From Bacteroidales bacterium (lineage in GTDB: Bacteria; Bacteroidota; Bacteroidia; Bacteroidales; UBA932), in assembly GCA_016285455.1 (NCBI GenBank), contig JAEEQS010000016.1, positions 1-35,255 of the forward strand: a DNA stretch of 35,255 nt, given 5' to 3'. The notes under the pieces were generated by a model, which searched no databases, had not been told where the DNA came from, and saw only the letters and a program-made list of their open reading frames with translations. A program made the position numbers and the translations under genes. Of the stretch, positions 8,245 through 17,307 are shown piece after piece (the first letter of the stretch is position 1; each line of letters opens with the position of its first letter).

Positions 8245-11200
8245 TTATACAAGTCCTTTTCCGTGGCAATTCTTGTACTTCTTGCCGCTTCCGCAAGGGC
8301 AAGGATCGTTTCTTCCAATCTTCTTCTCTACGTGGACAGGCTGGTTGCTTCTTTCCTGCCTTCCTGCCTGGGCTGCTGCCTCGGCGCTGCCGTCGTCTCT
8401 TCTCATGCTCATTCGGCTCATATCCGTCTTCTTTCGGCGGGCCTCCTGCCTAAGCTGGGCGTCGTTGTCTTCACGGAGAGCCACCTGAGCCCTTACAAGG
8501 AAGGATATAACGTCTCTGCTGATGTTCTCAACCACGCTGCTGAAAAGGTTGTAACCCTCAAACTTGTAGATGATCAGAGGATCCTTCTGCTCATAGGTTG
8601 CGTTCTGGACGCTCTGCTTGAGGTCATCCATATCTCTGAGGTGCTGCTTCCAGTGCTCGTCTATCTTGATGAGGGTAACGCTGCGCACCAGGGCTTTCTG
8701 GATTTCCTTGCCCTTGGTGTCTATAGCCTTCTTCATATTGACGATGAGCTGGAGAATCTTCTGCCCGTCTGTAATTGGAACAGCTATGTTCTGGTAAGTG
8801 GCAGCCTGGGTTTCGTAAACCCTCTCCACTATAGGGAATGTCTTGGTAACCAGAGTCTCTCCCCTTCTTTCAATCACGTCTGAAATAGCCTGCTCCAGAA
8901 GGTCGCTCATCTGGTTCTTGGTGCAATTGCGGAAGAACTCCTCGTCGAAAGGCGGATCAATGGAAACCTGCTTGATCATTTCAAGCTTGAAGCCTTCATA
9001 GTCGTAGTCGTCTTTGCGGGTAGCCAAAGCCTCGGCAAAATCGGCGATCATATTCTGAAGGTCAACGTCCATCCTTTCTCCGTTGAGGGCGTTGTTCCTG
9101 CGGGCATAGATAACCGTCCTTTGAGTATTCATAACGTCATCATACTCAAGGAGTCTCTTTCTTATGCCAAAGTTGTTCTCCTCTACCTTCTTCTGGGCTC
9201 TCTCAACTGAAGAAGACAGCCACTTGTGCTGGAGAACCTCTCCGTCTTTCATTCCCATACGGTCTACCAGCCTGGCAATCCTGTCCGCTCCAAAGAGTCT
9301 CATCAGGTTGTCTTCCAGGGAAACGTAGAACTCTGAAGAGCCCGGGTCTCCCTGTCTTCCGGCACGTCCTCTAAGCTGGCGGTCTACACGGCGGCTGTCG
9401 TGCCTTTCGGTTCCTATGATGGCAAGTCCTCCGGCCTCAACAACTCCAGGGCCGAGCTTGATGTCCGTTCCTCGTCCTGCCATATTGGTGGCAATGGTAA
9501 CGCATCCAGCCTGACCTGCGTGTGCCACAATGTCAGCTTCCTTGGCGTGAAGCTTGGCGTTCAGTACGTTATGCGGAATTCTCCTGAGTGTAAGAGACTT
9601 GCTCAGCATCTCGGAAACTTCAACGGATGTGGTGCCCACAAGAACAGGACGGCCTTGCTTCCTGAGATCGGTGATCCTGTCAATAACAGCGTTGAACTTG
9701 TCTTTCCTGGTCTTGTAGATAAGGTCATCCTCGTCTTTCCTGATCACCGGCTTGTTGGTTGGAATGGTAACCACATCCAATTTGTAGATAGACCAGAACT
9801 CGCCGGCCTCGGTAGATGCGGTACCGGTCATTCCGGCCAGCTTGTGGTACATCCTGAAGTAATTCTGCAGGGTGATGGTTGCAAACGTCTGGGTTGCAGC
9901 CTCTACCTTTACGTTTTCCTTTGCCTCTACTGCCTGGTGCAAGCCGTCTGACCATCTTCTTCCCTCCATTATACGGCCCGTCTGCTCGTCCACGATCTTG
10001 ATCTTGTTGTCCATTATCACATAGTCCACATCCTTCTCAAAGAGGGTGTAGGCCTTGAGCAACTGGGTAACCGTATGAACTCTTTCCGCCTTGATTGCAT
10101 AGTCTGCAATGAGCTGCTCTTTTTCAGAGAGTTTCTCCTGGTCGGAAATGTTTTTCTTTTCAATCTCGGCGACCTCAACTCCCACGTCCGGAAGCACAAA
10201 GAACTTAGGGTCGCTGACAAGAGAGGCGATGTACTCGTTTCCCTTGTCGGTCAGTTCCACGGTCTTGTCGTGCTCGTCGATTACAAAATACAACGGATCG
10301 GTGACAACGTGCATCTCCTTGTTCTGGTTCTGCATATAGAAGTTGTTGGTCTGCTGAAGGAGCTGCTTGATTCCCTGTTCGCTGAGGAATTTGATCAGAG
10401 GATTGTACTTAGGCAGTGCCTTGTGCGCTCTCAGCAGAGCCATTCCGCCATCCTTTGTATTGCCGGCGGAAATGAGCTTCTTGGCTTCGTTGAGGTATCT
10501 TGTAGCCTCCTGTTTCTGAAGAGAGTAGATCTTCTCCACATAAGGGCGGTACTCCTCGTACTGCTGGTCTTCTCCTTTAGGAACCGGACCGGAAATGATC
10601 AGAGGGGTACGGGCATCGTCAATCAGAACGGAGTCAACCTCATCCACAATAGCGTAATGGTGCTCTCTCTGCACTAGATCTTCCAGGCCAACCGCCATAT
10701 TGTCTCTCAGATAGTCGAAACCAAACTCGTTGTTGGTTCCAAAGGTAACGTCAGCCAGATAAGCCTTCTTCCTGGCCTCGGAGTTAGGCTCGTGCTTGTC
10801 TATGCAGTCTACGCTCAAGCCGTGGAACTGGTACAGAGGACCCATCCACTCGGAGTCTCTCTTTGCCAGATAGTCGTTCACCGTAACCATATGAACGCCA
10901 AAGCCTGCCAGCGCGTTCAGGAACACAGGAAGCGTTGCCACCAGAGTCTTTCCTTCTCCAGTTGCCATCTCGGCGATGCTGCCTCTTTGCTCCTTGTTTC
11001 CCTTCACTCCGCCGTTCAGAACGATACCTCCGATCAGCTGAACGTCGTAATGCACCATATCCCAGGTGATCATATTTCCTCCGGCTACCCAGCTGTTGTG
11101 CCAAAGGGCGGTGTCGCCGTCAATCTCCACATAGTCGAACCTGGCGCTGAGGTCCTTGTCGAATTCAGTGGCCTTGACCTTTATTATCTCGTTCTCCTTG

Positions 11201-11571
11201 AACCTTCTGGCGGTGGATTTCATTATGGCAAAGGCTGTTGGAAGCACTTCGTTCAAAACAACCTCCACTTCTTCGTTGATTTTCTTCTTGAGCTTGTCGT
11301 CTTCAGAGGCCAGCTTTTCCTTTTCCTTTGCGGCTATGTCCACATCCTCCAGCTTTGCCTTCAGGGCTTTGCGCTGGTCCATATCTGATGATATCCTGTC
11401 GCGGATTATCTTCCGGAGCTTATCTGTCTCTTCTCTCAGCTCGTCATTTGAAAGGGCGTCTACCCTGTCATATTCCTTGAGCACCTTCTCCAGAATCGGC
11501 TTGATGGCTTTGAGGTCTCTTTCTTCCTTGGAACCGAAGATGCTTTTCAGAATGTTTGATAATGTACTCAT
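8245..11571 (-). CDS. secA: Preprotein translocase ATPase SecA, long Bacteroidetes form
   Basis: SecA drives unfolded preproteins through SecYEG using ATP. The 1108-residue protein shows Walker A in [11 protein letters not shown] (residues 200-210), the DEAD-like [16 protein letters not shown], the second motor domain with [16 protein letters not shown] and [13 protein letters not shown], and a C-terminal zinc-binding tail [19 protein letters not shown] that recruits SecB or ribosomes. E. coli SecA has 901 residues with Walker A near position 102, so about 100 residues are inserted before the first motor motif. Part of this is a charged, probably coiled-coil stretch (about 60-105). Further extra sequence lies in the preprotein-crosslinking region (about 340-440). 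Long SecA proteins are known in Bacteroidota. The start is the ATG at 11571. No convincing promoter was found, but an intrinsic terminator isolates it from the ferredoxin gene upstream. Confidence 0.97.
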   Translation of the reverse strand: MSTLSNILKSIFGSKEERDLKAIKPILEKVLKEYDRVDALSNDELREETDKLRKIIRDRISSDMDQRKALKAKLEDVDIAAKEKEKLASEDDKLKKKINEEVEVVLNEVLPTAFAIMKSTARRFKENEIIKVKATEFDKDLSARFDYVEIDGDTALWHNSWVAGGNMITWDMVHYDVQLIGGIVLNGGVKGNKEQRGSIAEMATGEGKTLVATLPVFLNALAGFGVHMVTVNDYLAKRDSEWMGPLYQFHGLSVDCIDKHEPNSEARKKAYLADVTFGTNNEFGFDYLRDNMAVGLEDLVQREHHYAIVDEVDSVLIDDARTPLIISGPVPKGEDQQYEEYRPYVEKIYSLQKQEATRYLNEAKKLISAGNTKDGGMALLRAHKALPKYNPLIKFLSEQGIKQLLQQTNNFYMQNQNKEMHVVTDPLYFVIDEHDKTVELTDKGNEYIASLVSDPKFFVLPDVGVEVAEIEKKNISDQEKLSEKEQLIADYAIKAERVHTVTQLLKAYTLFEKDVDYVIMDNKIKIVDEQTGRIMEGRRWSDGLHQAVEAKENVKVEAATQTFATITLQNYFRMYHKLAGMTGTASTEAGEFWSIYKLDVVTIPTNKPVIRKDEDDLIYKTRKDKFNAVIDRITDLRKQGRPVLVGTTSVEVSEMLSKSLTLRRIPHNVLNAKLHAKEADIVAHAGQAGCVTIATNMAGRGTDIKLGPGVVEAGGLAIIGTERHDSRRVDRQLRGRAGRQGDPGSSEFYVSLEDNLMRLFGADRIARLVDRMGMKDGEVLQHKWLSSSVERAQKKVEENNFGIRKRLLEYDDVMNTQRTVIYARRNNALNGERMDVDLQNMIADFAEALATRKDDYDYEGFKLEMIKQVSIDPPFDEEFFRNCTKNQMSDLLEQAISDVIERRGETLVTKTFPIVERVYETQAATYQNIAVPITDGQKILQLIVNMKKAIDTKGKEIQKALVRSVTLIKIDEHWKQHLRDMDDLKQSVQNATYEQKDPLIIYKFEGYNLFSSVVENISRDVISFLVRAQVALREDNDAQLRQEARRKKTDMSRMSMRRDDGSAEAAAQAGRQERSNQPVHVEKKIGRNDPCPCGSGKKYKNCHGKGLV

Positions 11572-11690
11572 ATTAGGTAATCTGTATTTTTATTTTCCGT
11601 TTGTTTTCATCACGACAATAGTGCCAAATGAAATAACTGACAAATTTGCGGAAAAATTGCGGAATTTGAAAGAATCCGGCCCATATTAAG

Positions 11691-11725
11691 ACAAAAAAAG
11701 GAGTCCGGCAGTGCCAGACTCCTTC
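11691..11725 (-). terminator. Intrinsic terminator after the ferredoxin gene
   Basis: On the minus strand AAGGAGTC (11724-11717) pairs perfectly with GACTCCTT (11705-11698). An inner GGC/GCC pair extends the stem to about 12 pairs with a three-base loop. A run of seven or more T follows immediately. It lies about 20 bases past the ferredoxin stop codon and before secA. Confidence 0.9.
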
Positions 11726-11746
11726 CGTCTTGGTTATCTTTTACAA

Positions 11747-11914
11747 TTAACCCTGAACGATAGCGCCCATAGGGCAAGCGCTAGCGCAAGTTCCGCACTC
11801 GGTGCAGAGACCTGGGTCAATGGAGTAGATGTCACCTGCAGAGATAGCACCCATAGGGCACTCGCCCTGGCAAGTTCCGCATGCAGCGCAATCTGAAGTA
11901 ATTTTGTAAGCCAT
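11747..11914 (-). CDS. Small 2[4Fe-4S] ferredoxin (55 aa)
   Basis: The frame from ATG 11914-11912 to TAA 11749-11747 encodes 55 residues beginning MAYKITSDCAACGTCQGECP. It has two complete CxxCxxCxxxCP motifs (C9, C12, C15, C19 and C37, C40, C43, C47), each followed by the repeated MGAI. This is the clostridial-type bacterial ferredoxin fold, a soluble low-potential electron carrier used with pyruvate:ferredoxin oxidoreductase, hydrogenase or Rnf in anaerobes. The partner here is unknown. It is a single-gene unit with a consensus promoter just upstream (11964-11993) and a strong intrinsic terminator downstream. This suggests high, independent expression and an anaerobic lifestyle. Confidence 0.96.
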   Translation of the reverse strand: MAYKITSDCAACGTCQGECPMGAISAGDIYSIDPGLCTECGTCASACPMGAIVQG

Positions 11915-11963
11915 AGTTGTGTTGTATTAAGTTGTTAATAGTTTCTGTGTCTTTTCAGGGACG

Positions 11964-11993
11964 CAAAGATACAAATTCCGGACCAATTTCAAA
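11964..11993 (-). promoter_or_regulatory. Consensus Bacteroidetes promoter of the ferredoxin gene
   Basis: The minus strand carries TTTG (11993-11990), an 18-base spacer and TATCTTTG (11971-11964), close to the full -33/-7 consensus. It begins just past the stop codon of the upstream M16 peptidase gene and gives a leader of about 40 bases before the ferredoxin ATG. Confidence 0.75.
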
Positions 11994-11994
11994 A

Positions 11995-14943
11995 TTAGTA
12001 GCCGAAAATGTCTTCTGTCCTGAGAATTACCACCTTGCCGTAGCTTGGAGCAATGCCGGTCAGATTAAGCTCAGCCGGATTGCCAAGAATGCCGGTTACA
12101 TAAGTGCGGTCTTTGATGTACTGCTTCTGGTATTCAACAATGTCTTCAAGGTTCAATCCAGAAATCTGGTCATAAATCTGCTTGTCGTAATCCAGAGCCA
12201 CTCCCTTCTCATTCAGGTTGATGTAATGGAAGATTACATTTGCGCCGTTGTACCTCTTGGTAGCCAGGTTCTGAACTGCGTTAGACTTGGCAACGTCGAA
12301 TGACTTCTGGTTTGCCGGCATTTCGGTCAGGATCTCGTCCATAGCGTTCATAGCGTCTATCATCTTGTCGTTCTGGGTGTAAACCCTTGCCAGATAGAAC
12401 GGAATCTCGCCCTTTCTGCCAGGCTGGGTTGTGCGTGCGCTTGCGTGGTATGCAAGACCCTTTGCCTCGCGGATATCCTGGAATACGATTGAGCTCATAC
12501 CAGCGCCGAAATAAATGTCATACAGGTTAATCAGACCGCCCATTGCAGGGTCGAACTCTTTGTCGTCATAAGAGATAACCTTGTACATATTGATCTGGTT
12601 GGCCTTGTAAGGAGCCAGGTATACGCAAGGAGTCTGAGTGCTCCAGGCCTTGAAGAGCTTGGTTGGGGCAAATTCTGCCATATTTTCTGCAACCTTGTGC
12701 ATTTCTGGCAATTTCTTTACCATCTCTTCCTTTGCCACAGGACCATAGTAAATTACAGTGTGCTTGTGAGAAAGCAGATCCTTAACAGCTGCTATCAGCT
12801 CGTCAGAAGTCAGGGCTGCAATCTGTGCAGGCTTGAGGTCTGAAGTCACAGGATTCTCAGGGCCGTAGATGGCGTACATCTGAATTGCGTTCTCGTTTGC
12901 TTTCTTGCTAACCTTGGCGTTCATCTTCTCAAGCATCCAGTTCTGCTTCATCATTTCAAGAAGCGGCTCGTCTCCCTTCATATTGGCAATGAAGTTCTCC
13001 AGAAGGTCTGAAGCCTCGTCCATAGATGCGCCCAGGCCGCTCAGTGAAACGGTTACGTCATTTGCGCCAGGAGCTGCATAGAATGAGCAAGCCAGGTTGT
13101 AGAACTTGGAGCGGATCTGGTCTGCGGTCAGAGAGTCAGTTCCAAGGGCCTGAACATAAGAGAGAGCATACTGGAGAACCGGTATGTCGTTGGTTCCGTT
13201 CTTGAAGTAGTATGCAAGGTTGAACAGCTCGTTGTCGTCGTTATGCTTGTAGTAGAAAGGCAGTCCGTTAGCCAAAGTCTCAACAGACATATCCTTGTTG
13301 AAGTCCAGGAATACAGGCTGTATAGGAGCAGCGGCGTTTGCCAAAGCTTCCATATCGCGGAGGAACTGGCTGGAAGTGTCTCTGTTGGTGCGGATAGCGG
13401 TGATAGCAGGCTTCTCGAGCTTCTTTACTCCCACCTGAGGGCCCTGCACCTTGTTAACCTGCACATAGTTGTCGCCGAAGTGGCGGTTAGCAAAAGCAAC
13501 TATATCGTCCTTAGTAATCTTCTCAAGACGGTCTCCTTCTCCAATTACATAATCCCAAGGAATATGGTTGATGAATGCCTGGTACTGCCATCCTGCCATA
13601 GCCCTGTAGGACTCCTGAGCCATCATCTGCTGACGGCGGAAGTTATTGATGATAGAAGTGATCATCGTTGAGTCAAAGTCTCCCTTCTTTACTTTCTCCA
13701 GCTCTTCCATCACGATGGCCTTAGCCTCTTCCAGGCTCTGGCCCTCTCTTGGCTCGCACTCCAGGAAGAATACGATGTAGTCAGAAAGAGTGTAGCTGTA
13801 GGCTACTGCTCCCAGAGTCTTCTGCGGACGGTTAACATCCTGGTCTATAAGGCCTGCGCCACCGCGGTTAGAAAGGATGTTGGTGAGCATATAGAGGGTG
13901 TCCTCCGTGCAGTCTATGCCTTCTCTTCCAGCCCTGTAAGGAGAGGTGAATCTCCAGGCCATCTGAACAAATGGAGCCTCAAGGCCGTAAACGGTCTTTT
14001 CTATATGCTCAGCGATTGGCTCTTCTTCCTCAAACTCCAGAAGCTTGAGGCTGTCGTTCTTCTTCCAGTCTCCGAAATACTTCTTGATGGTAGCAATCAC
14101 CTTGTCTGGGTTGAAGTCTCCTGCCATGCAGATAGCCACATTGTTAGGAACATAGAAGTTATCAAAATGTTTCTGGATGTTCACGATGGAAGGGTTCTTC
14201 AGGTGCTCCTGAGTTCCGATTGTAGTCTGCTCTCCGTAAGGATGCTTGTCGAACATTGCAAACAGCAGAGTATCCACTGCGTTTCCGCCATCGTTGGAAA
14301 GGCCGAGGTTGCACTCCTCGTAAACTGCCTCAAGCTCAGTATGGAATCCTCTGATTACCATATTCTTGAACCTATCAGACTGAACCTTTGCCCAAGCCTC
14401 TACCTGGTTGGAAGGAATGTCCTCTGTGTAAACGGTCATGTCAAATGAGGTGAAGGCATTAGAGCCCTGGGCTCCCATTGCAGCCATAATCTTGTCATAC
14501 TCGTTGCCGATGAAATACTCAGAAGCGGCATAAGAGATTGAGTCTATCTTGGCATACTGAGCCTTCCTCTCCTCTGGATCTGTCAGGGTGCGGTACTTCT
14601 CAAACTCCTCCTGAATCTGGTCCAGATAAGGTTTCTCAGCCTCGTAATTGGTTGTTCCAAAGTTGGTTGTACCCTTGAACATTATGTGCTCAAGATAGTG
14701 AGACAGGCCCGTAGTCTCGGAAGGGTCGTTCTTGCTTCCCACTCTTACTGCAATGTAGGTCTGGATTCTAGGCTCCTTGTCCATAGGAGTCAGGTAAACG
14801 GTCAAGCCGTTGTCCAGGGTGTAGATCCTTGTGTTTGTTGGATCACCCTTGATGGTAGCATACTCTTTCTTGCAGGATGACATCACGGATGCCACAACAA
14901 GCGCTGCAAGGCAGAATGCAGAAATTTTAGCAAATAACTTCAT
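11995..14943 (-). CDS. M16 family zinc metallopeptidase, lipoprotein
   Basis: This 982-residue protein starts MKLFAKISAF, followed by a hydrophobic stretch and a lipobox-like VMSSC (Cys about residue 24), so it is probably a lipoprotein. The inverted zinc motif HYLEH (about residues 82-86) and the downstream ELEAVYEECN, which supplies the third ligand, mark an active M16 (insulinase/pitrilysin) N-terminal domain. The C-terminal half has the second M16 fold, with GLAYHASARTTQ, but no HxxEH, as is usual for the inactive partner half. These enzymes degrade short peptides in a closed chamber; the substrate is unknown. I chose the ATG at 14943 because the extra upstream codons lack a signal sequence pattern. 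A -7 element lies at 14983-14990, divergent from the DUF1573 promoter. Confidence 0.93.
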   Translation of the reverse strand: MKLFAKISAFCLAALVVASVMSSCKKEYATIKGDPTNTRIYTLDNGLTVYLTPMDKEPRIQTYIAVRVGSKNDPSETTGLSHYLEHIMFKGTTNFGTTNYEAEKPYLDQIQEEFEKYRTLTDPEERKAQYAKIDSISYAASEYFIGNEYDKIMAAMGAQGSNAFTSFDMTVYTEDIPSNQVEAWAKVQSDRFKNMVIRGFHTELEAVYEECNLGLSNDGGNAVDTLLFAMFDKHPYGEQTTIGTQEHLKNPSIVNIQKHFDNFYVPNNVAICMAGDFNPDKVIATIKKYFGDWKKNDSLKLLEFEEEEPIAEHIEKTVYGLEAPFVQMAWRFTSPYRAGREGIDCTEDTLYMLTNILSNRGGAGLIDQDVNRPQKTLGAVAYSYTLSDYIVFFLECEPREGQSLEEAKAIVMEELEKVKKGDFDSTMITSIINNFRRQQMMAQESYRAMAGWQYQAFINHIPWDYVIGEGDRLEKITKDDIVAFANRHFGDNYVQVNKVQGPQVGVKKLEKPAITAIRTNRDTSSQFLRDMEALANAAAPIQPVFLDFNKDMSVETLANGLPFYYKHNDDNELFNLAYYFKNGTNDIPVLQYALSYVQALGTDSLTADQIRSKFYNLACSFYAAPGANDVTVSLSGLGASMDEASDLLENFIANMKGDEPLLEMMKQNWMLEKMNAKVSKKANENAIQMYAIYGPENPVTSDLKPAQIAALTSDELIAAVKDLLSHKHTVIYYGPVAKEEMVKKLPEMHKVAENMAEFAPTKLFKAWSTQTPCVYLAPYKANQINMYKVISYDDKEFDPAMGGLINLYDIYFGAGMSSIVFQDIREAKGLAYHASARTTQPGRKGEIPFYLARVYTQNDKMIDAMNAMDEILTEMPANQKSFDVAKSNAVQNLATKRYNGANVIFHYINLNEKGVALDYDKQIYDQISGLNLEDIVEYQKQYIKDRTYVTGILGNPAELNLTGIAPSYGKVVILRTEDIFGY

Positions 14944-14982
14944 ATAAATATTTAATAATGTTTGATTGATTTCTATAGCTGA

Positions 14983-15015
14983 CAAATGTAACATTATTTT
15001 GCACTATATTTGCAA
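14983..15015 (-). promoter_or_regulatory. Promoter of the M16 peptidase gene
   Basis: TACATTTG on the minus strand (14990-14983) matches TAnnTTTG. A TTG (15015-15013) lies 22 bases upstream of it, slightly longer than the usual spacing. The site overlaps the promoter of the divergent DUF1573 gene. Confidence 0.55.
15005..15012 (+). promoter_or_regulatory. -7 element of the DUF1573–meaB operon
   Basis: TATATTTG matches the TAnnTTTG consensus and lies 30 bases before the ATG at 15043. The -33 region is weak. It sits between the -33 and -7 elements of the opposing M16 promoter. Confidence 0.5.
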
Positions 15016-15027
15016 TTACCTTGGAAA

Positions 15028-15035
15028 AAGGAGGG
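15028..15035 (+). promoter_or_regulatory. Strong Shine-Dalgarno of the DUF1573 gene
   Basis: AAGGAGGG ends seven bases before the ATG at 15043. Together with the infC site it is one of only two near-perfect Shine-Dalgarno sequences I found in the window. It fixes the start at 15043 rather than at an upstream TTG. Confidence 0.7.
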
Positions 15036-15042
15036 CTGTATT

Positions 15043-16137
15043 ATGAGAAACTTTGGTAAAATCATAGCAGTTTTGATGGTAGCTGCTGTTTCTGTTGTGC
15101 CGGCATTGGCGCAGACAGGGCATACCACATCGCTGAAGTTTGACAAGGTAGTTCACAACTTCGGGAAGATACTGGCTGGAAGCGGGGCAAAGAAGTGCGA
15201 GTTCAAGTACACCAATGTCAGCTCTGAACCGGTTGTAATCAACAACATACTGTCATCCTGCGGATGCTCTGTTCCTCAGTGGAACAAGGCCCCTATCCGT
15301 CCGGGAGAGAGCGGAGTGATAACCGTAACCTTCCTCAACGACCAGGGAGCCTATCCGTTTGACAAGACGCTGACTGTTTATGTTTCATCATCTGAAAAAC
15401 CTATAATCTTGAGAATTACGGGAGTTGCATACGACAAGGAAAAGCCCATCGCTGAGCTGTATCCGGCACATTTCGGGCCTCTGGGAATGAAGACAGACGT
15501 CCAGAACGCCGGGCAGATTGAGCAGGGGCTGAAGAAAGCCCAGAAAGAGAATATCGTGAACATTTCCAAGAAGAAAGTGGCGGTCAGCTTTGCCGATGCA
15601 GACCCGGCGCTCTCCATTTCTGTTTCACCGTCTGTGATAGGCCCAGGAGAAAGCGCAACCATCTCCTATACGATCAATACCGCAGCCGGAAAGCAAAGGT
15701 GGGGCAATAATTTATACAAGGCAACCATTCTCTGCGACGGGGTTAAGGCTGGAGAGTTCTCCGCAGAAGCTATGGTTATAACGCCTTATACAGGTCTGAC
15801 CAAAGAACAGAAAGCCATTGCTCCTCAGATTATGCTGGACAAGAGCTCCATAGATTTCGGAAGCACTGGATATTACAGCAGTATTCCGGTGGCAGTGACG
15901 ATCAGCAACCCCGGAAAATCCGACCTTAGGATCTACAAGGTGGAAACCGGCGGAGTCAAGATGAAAATTACCTGCCCTTCAACAATAAAGGCAGGCGGAA
16001 AAGGAAAATTCAATGCATTTATTCGTCCGAACAAAGTAGGAGAAGATATTGTATTCGTTATAACACTTATAACTAACTCGCCTGACAGGCCGCTGGTAAC
16101 CATTTTCGCAAGCGGAACCGTATGGCCGGAAAGATGA
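15043..16137 (+). CDS. Exported DUF1573-domain protein
   Basis: The 364-residue protein begins with a signal peptide (MRNFGKIIAVLMVAAVSVVP, likely cleaved after ALA at residue 23). It has two Ig-like DUF1573 modules. The first covers about residues 28-125 and has HNFGKILAGSGAKKCEFKY, then ILSSCGCSVPQWNKAPIRPG and ITVTF. The second covers about 265-360 and has SSIDFGSTGYYSSIPVAVTI and ITLITNSPDRP. A longer linker with KKAQKENIVNISKKKVAVSF separates them. The family is abundant in Bacteroidota envelopes and its function is unknown. The start at 15043 is supported by the Shine-Dalgarno site. meaB begins 21 bases after the stop, so this is probably the first gene of an operon. Confidence 0.88.
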   Translation: MRNFGKIIAVLMVAAVSVVPALAQTGHTTSLKFDKVVHNFGKILAGSGAKKCEFKYTNVSSEPVVINNILSSCGCSVPQWNKAPIRPGESGVITVTFLNDQGAYPFDKTLTVYVSSSEKPIILRITGVAYDKEKPIAELYPAHFGPLGMKTDVQNAGQIEQGLKKAQKENIVNISKKKVAVSFADADPALSISVSPSVIGPGESATISYTINTAAGKQRWGNNLYKATILCDGVKAGEFSAEAMVITPYTGLTKEQKAIAPQIMLDKSSIDFGSTGYYSSIPVAVTISNPGKSDLRIYKVETGGVKMKITCPSTIKAGGKGKFNAFIRPNKVGEDIVFVITLITNSPDRPLVTIFASGTVWPER

Positions 16138-16158
16138 TAGAAAAAAGGGAATTAACTT

Positions 16159-17307
16159 ATGAGCAACAAGATAGACGCAACTACAGAAGACTGGCCTCCT
16201 AAGAAAACCAAGAAGAACGACACCGCTCTGGTTGTCAACGACGGGGTGAATTCACAGCCAACCGTAAACCCTTACATCAAGAACTTTTTTGTGCAGAAGA
16301 AACCTTCCGTGCTAACGGCAAAGGAATACCTGAAGGGCATATTCGAGGGAGACAGGGCCATTCTGGGAAAAGCAATCACAATAATAGAAAGCTCTAATCC
16401 TGCTCACAGAGCGCTGGCAAAAGAGATAATCATCGGCTGCCAGGAAAAGATCCGCAAAAGCAAGATACGCACAATGAGAATCGGCATCACGGGAGTTCCG
16501 GGAGCCGGAAAAAGCACGTTTATAGAAGCTTTTGGAGGATATATTACGGGAGCAGGCCACAAGCTTGCGGTACTGGCCGTAGACCCTTCCAGTGAAAGGA
16601 GCAAGGGCTCCATACTCGGAGACAAGACCAGGATGGAAACCCTCACCAAAGATCCCAAGGCGTTTATCAGGCCTTCGCCTTCTGCAGGTTCTCTGGGCGG
16701 AGTTACCCGCAAGACAAGGGAAACTATTTTACTTTGCGAAGCGGCTGGCTATGACGTTATCTTCATAGAAACAGTAGGAGTGGGCCAGAGCGAAACTGCG
16801 GTACACTCTATGAGCGACTTCTTCCTCCTTCTTATGCTCAGCGGAGCAGGAGACGACCTTCAGGGCATAAAGCGCGGAATTATGGAGATGAGCGACCTTA
16901 TAGCCATAACCAAGGCAGACGGCAGCAACGAGGAAAAGGCAGAAGGAGCCAAAGCCCTCTACGCCAATGCTCTCCACCTGTTCCCGCCTACAGAATCAGG
17001 CTGGGTTCCAACGGCGCTTACTTCTTCTGCGGTAACCAAGAAAGGCCTTCCTGAAATCCTTCAGAAGATAGAGGCTTACTTCAAGCTCGTCAGAAAGAAC
17101 GGCTACTACGACATAAAGCGCAGACAGCAAGCCAAGTACTGGATGTACGAGAGCATAAACGAAACCCTACGAAACGACTTCTACGATAATCCAAAGATAG
17201 AGAAGGCCCTCCAGAAGACAGAGGATCAGGTGCTTGCGGGCCAGATAGATTCCTTTATGGCAGCCGAGCAGCTCATAGACCTTTACCGGGAAGAAGAAAA
17301 GAAATAA
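16159..17307 (+). CDS. meaB: Methylmalonyl-CoA mutase-associated GTPase MeaB (ArgK family)
   Basis: MeaB is a G3E-family P-loop GTPase that loads and protects adenosylcobalamin in methylmalonyl-CoA mutase. The 382-residue protein has Walker A in GITGVPGAGKSTF (about residues 109-121) and the family motif AVDPSSERSKGSILGDKTRM. PSPSAGSLGGVTRKTRE, the Walker B region DVIFIETVGVGQSETAV and the base-recognition ITKADG follow. The first 50 residues (WPPKKTKKND and following) are a variable extension seen in some MeaB proteins. The mutase genes are not in this window. The stop codon TAA is followed directly by the ATG of the permease gene, so translation of the two is likely coupled. MeaB indicates a B12-dependent succinate/propionate route, common in gut Bacteroidales. 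Confidence 0.95.
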   Translation: MSNKIDATTEDWPPKKTKKNDTALVVNDGVNSQPTVNPYIKNFFVQKKPSVLTAKEYLKGIFEGDRAILGKAITIIESSNPAHRALAKEIIIGCQEKIRKSKIRTMRIGITGVPGAGKSTFIEAFGGYITGAGHKLAVLAVDPSSERSKGSILGDKTRMETLTKDPKAFIRPSPSAGSLGGVTRKTRETILLCEAAGYDVIFIETVGVGQSETAVHSMSDFFLLLMLSGAGDDLQGIKRGIMEMSDLIAITKADGSNEEKAEGAKALYANALHLFPPTESGWVPTALTSSAVTKKGLPEILQKIEAYFKLVRKNGYYDIKRRQQAKYWMYESINETLRNDFYDNPKIEKALQKTEDQVLAGQIDSFMAAEQLIDLYREEEKK

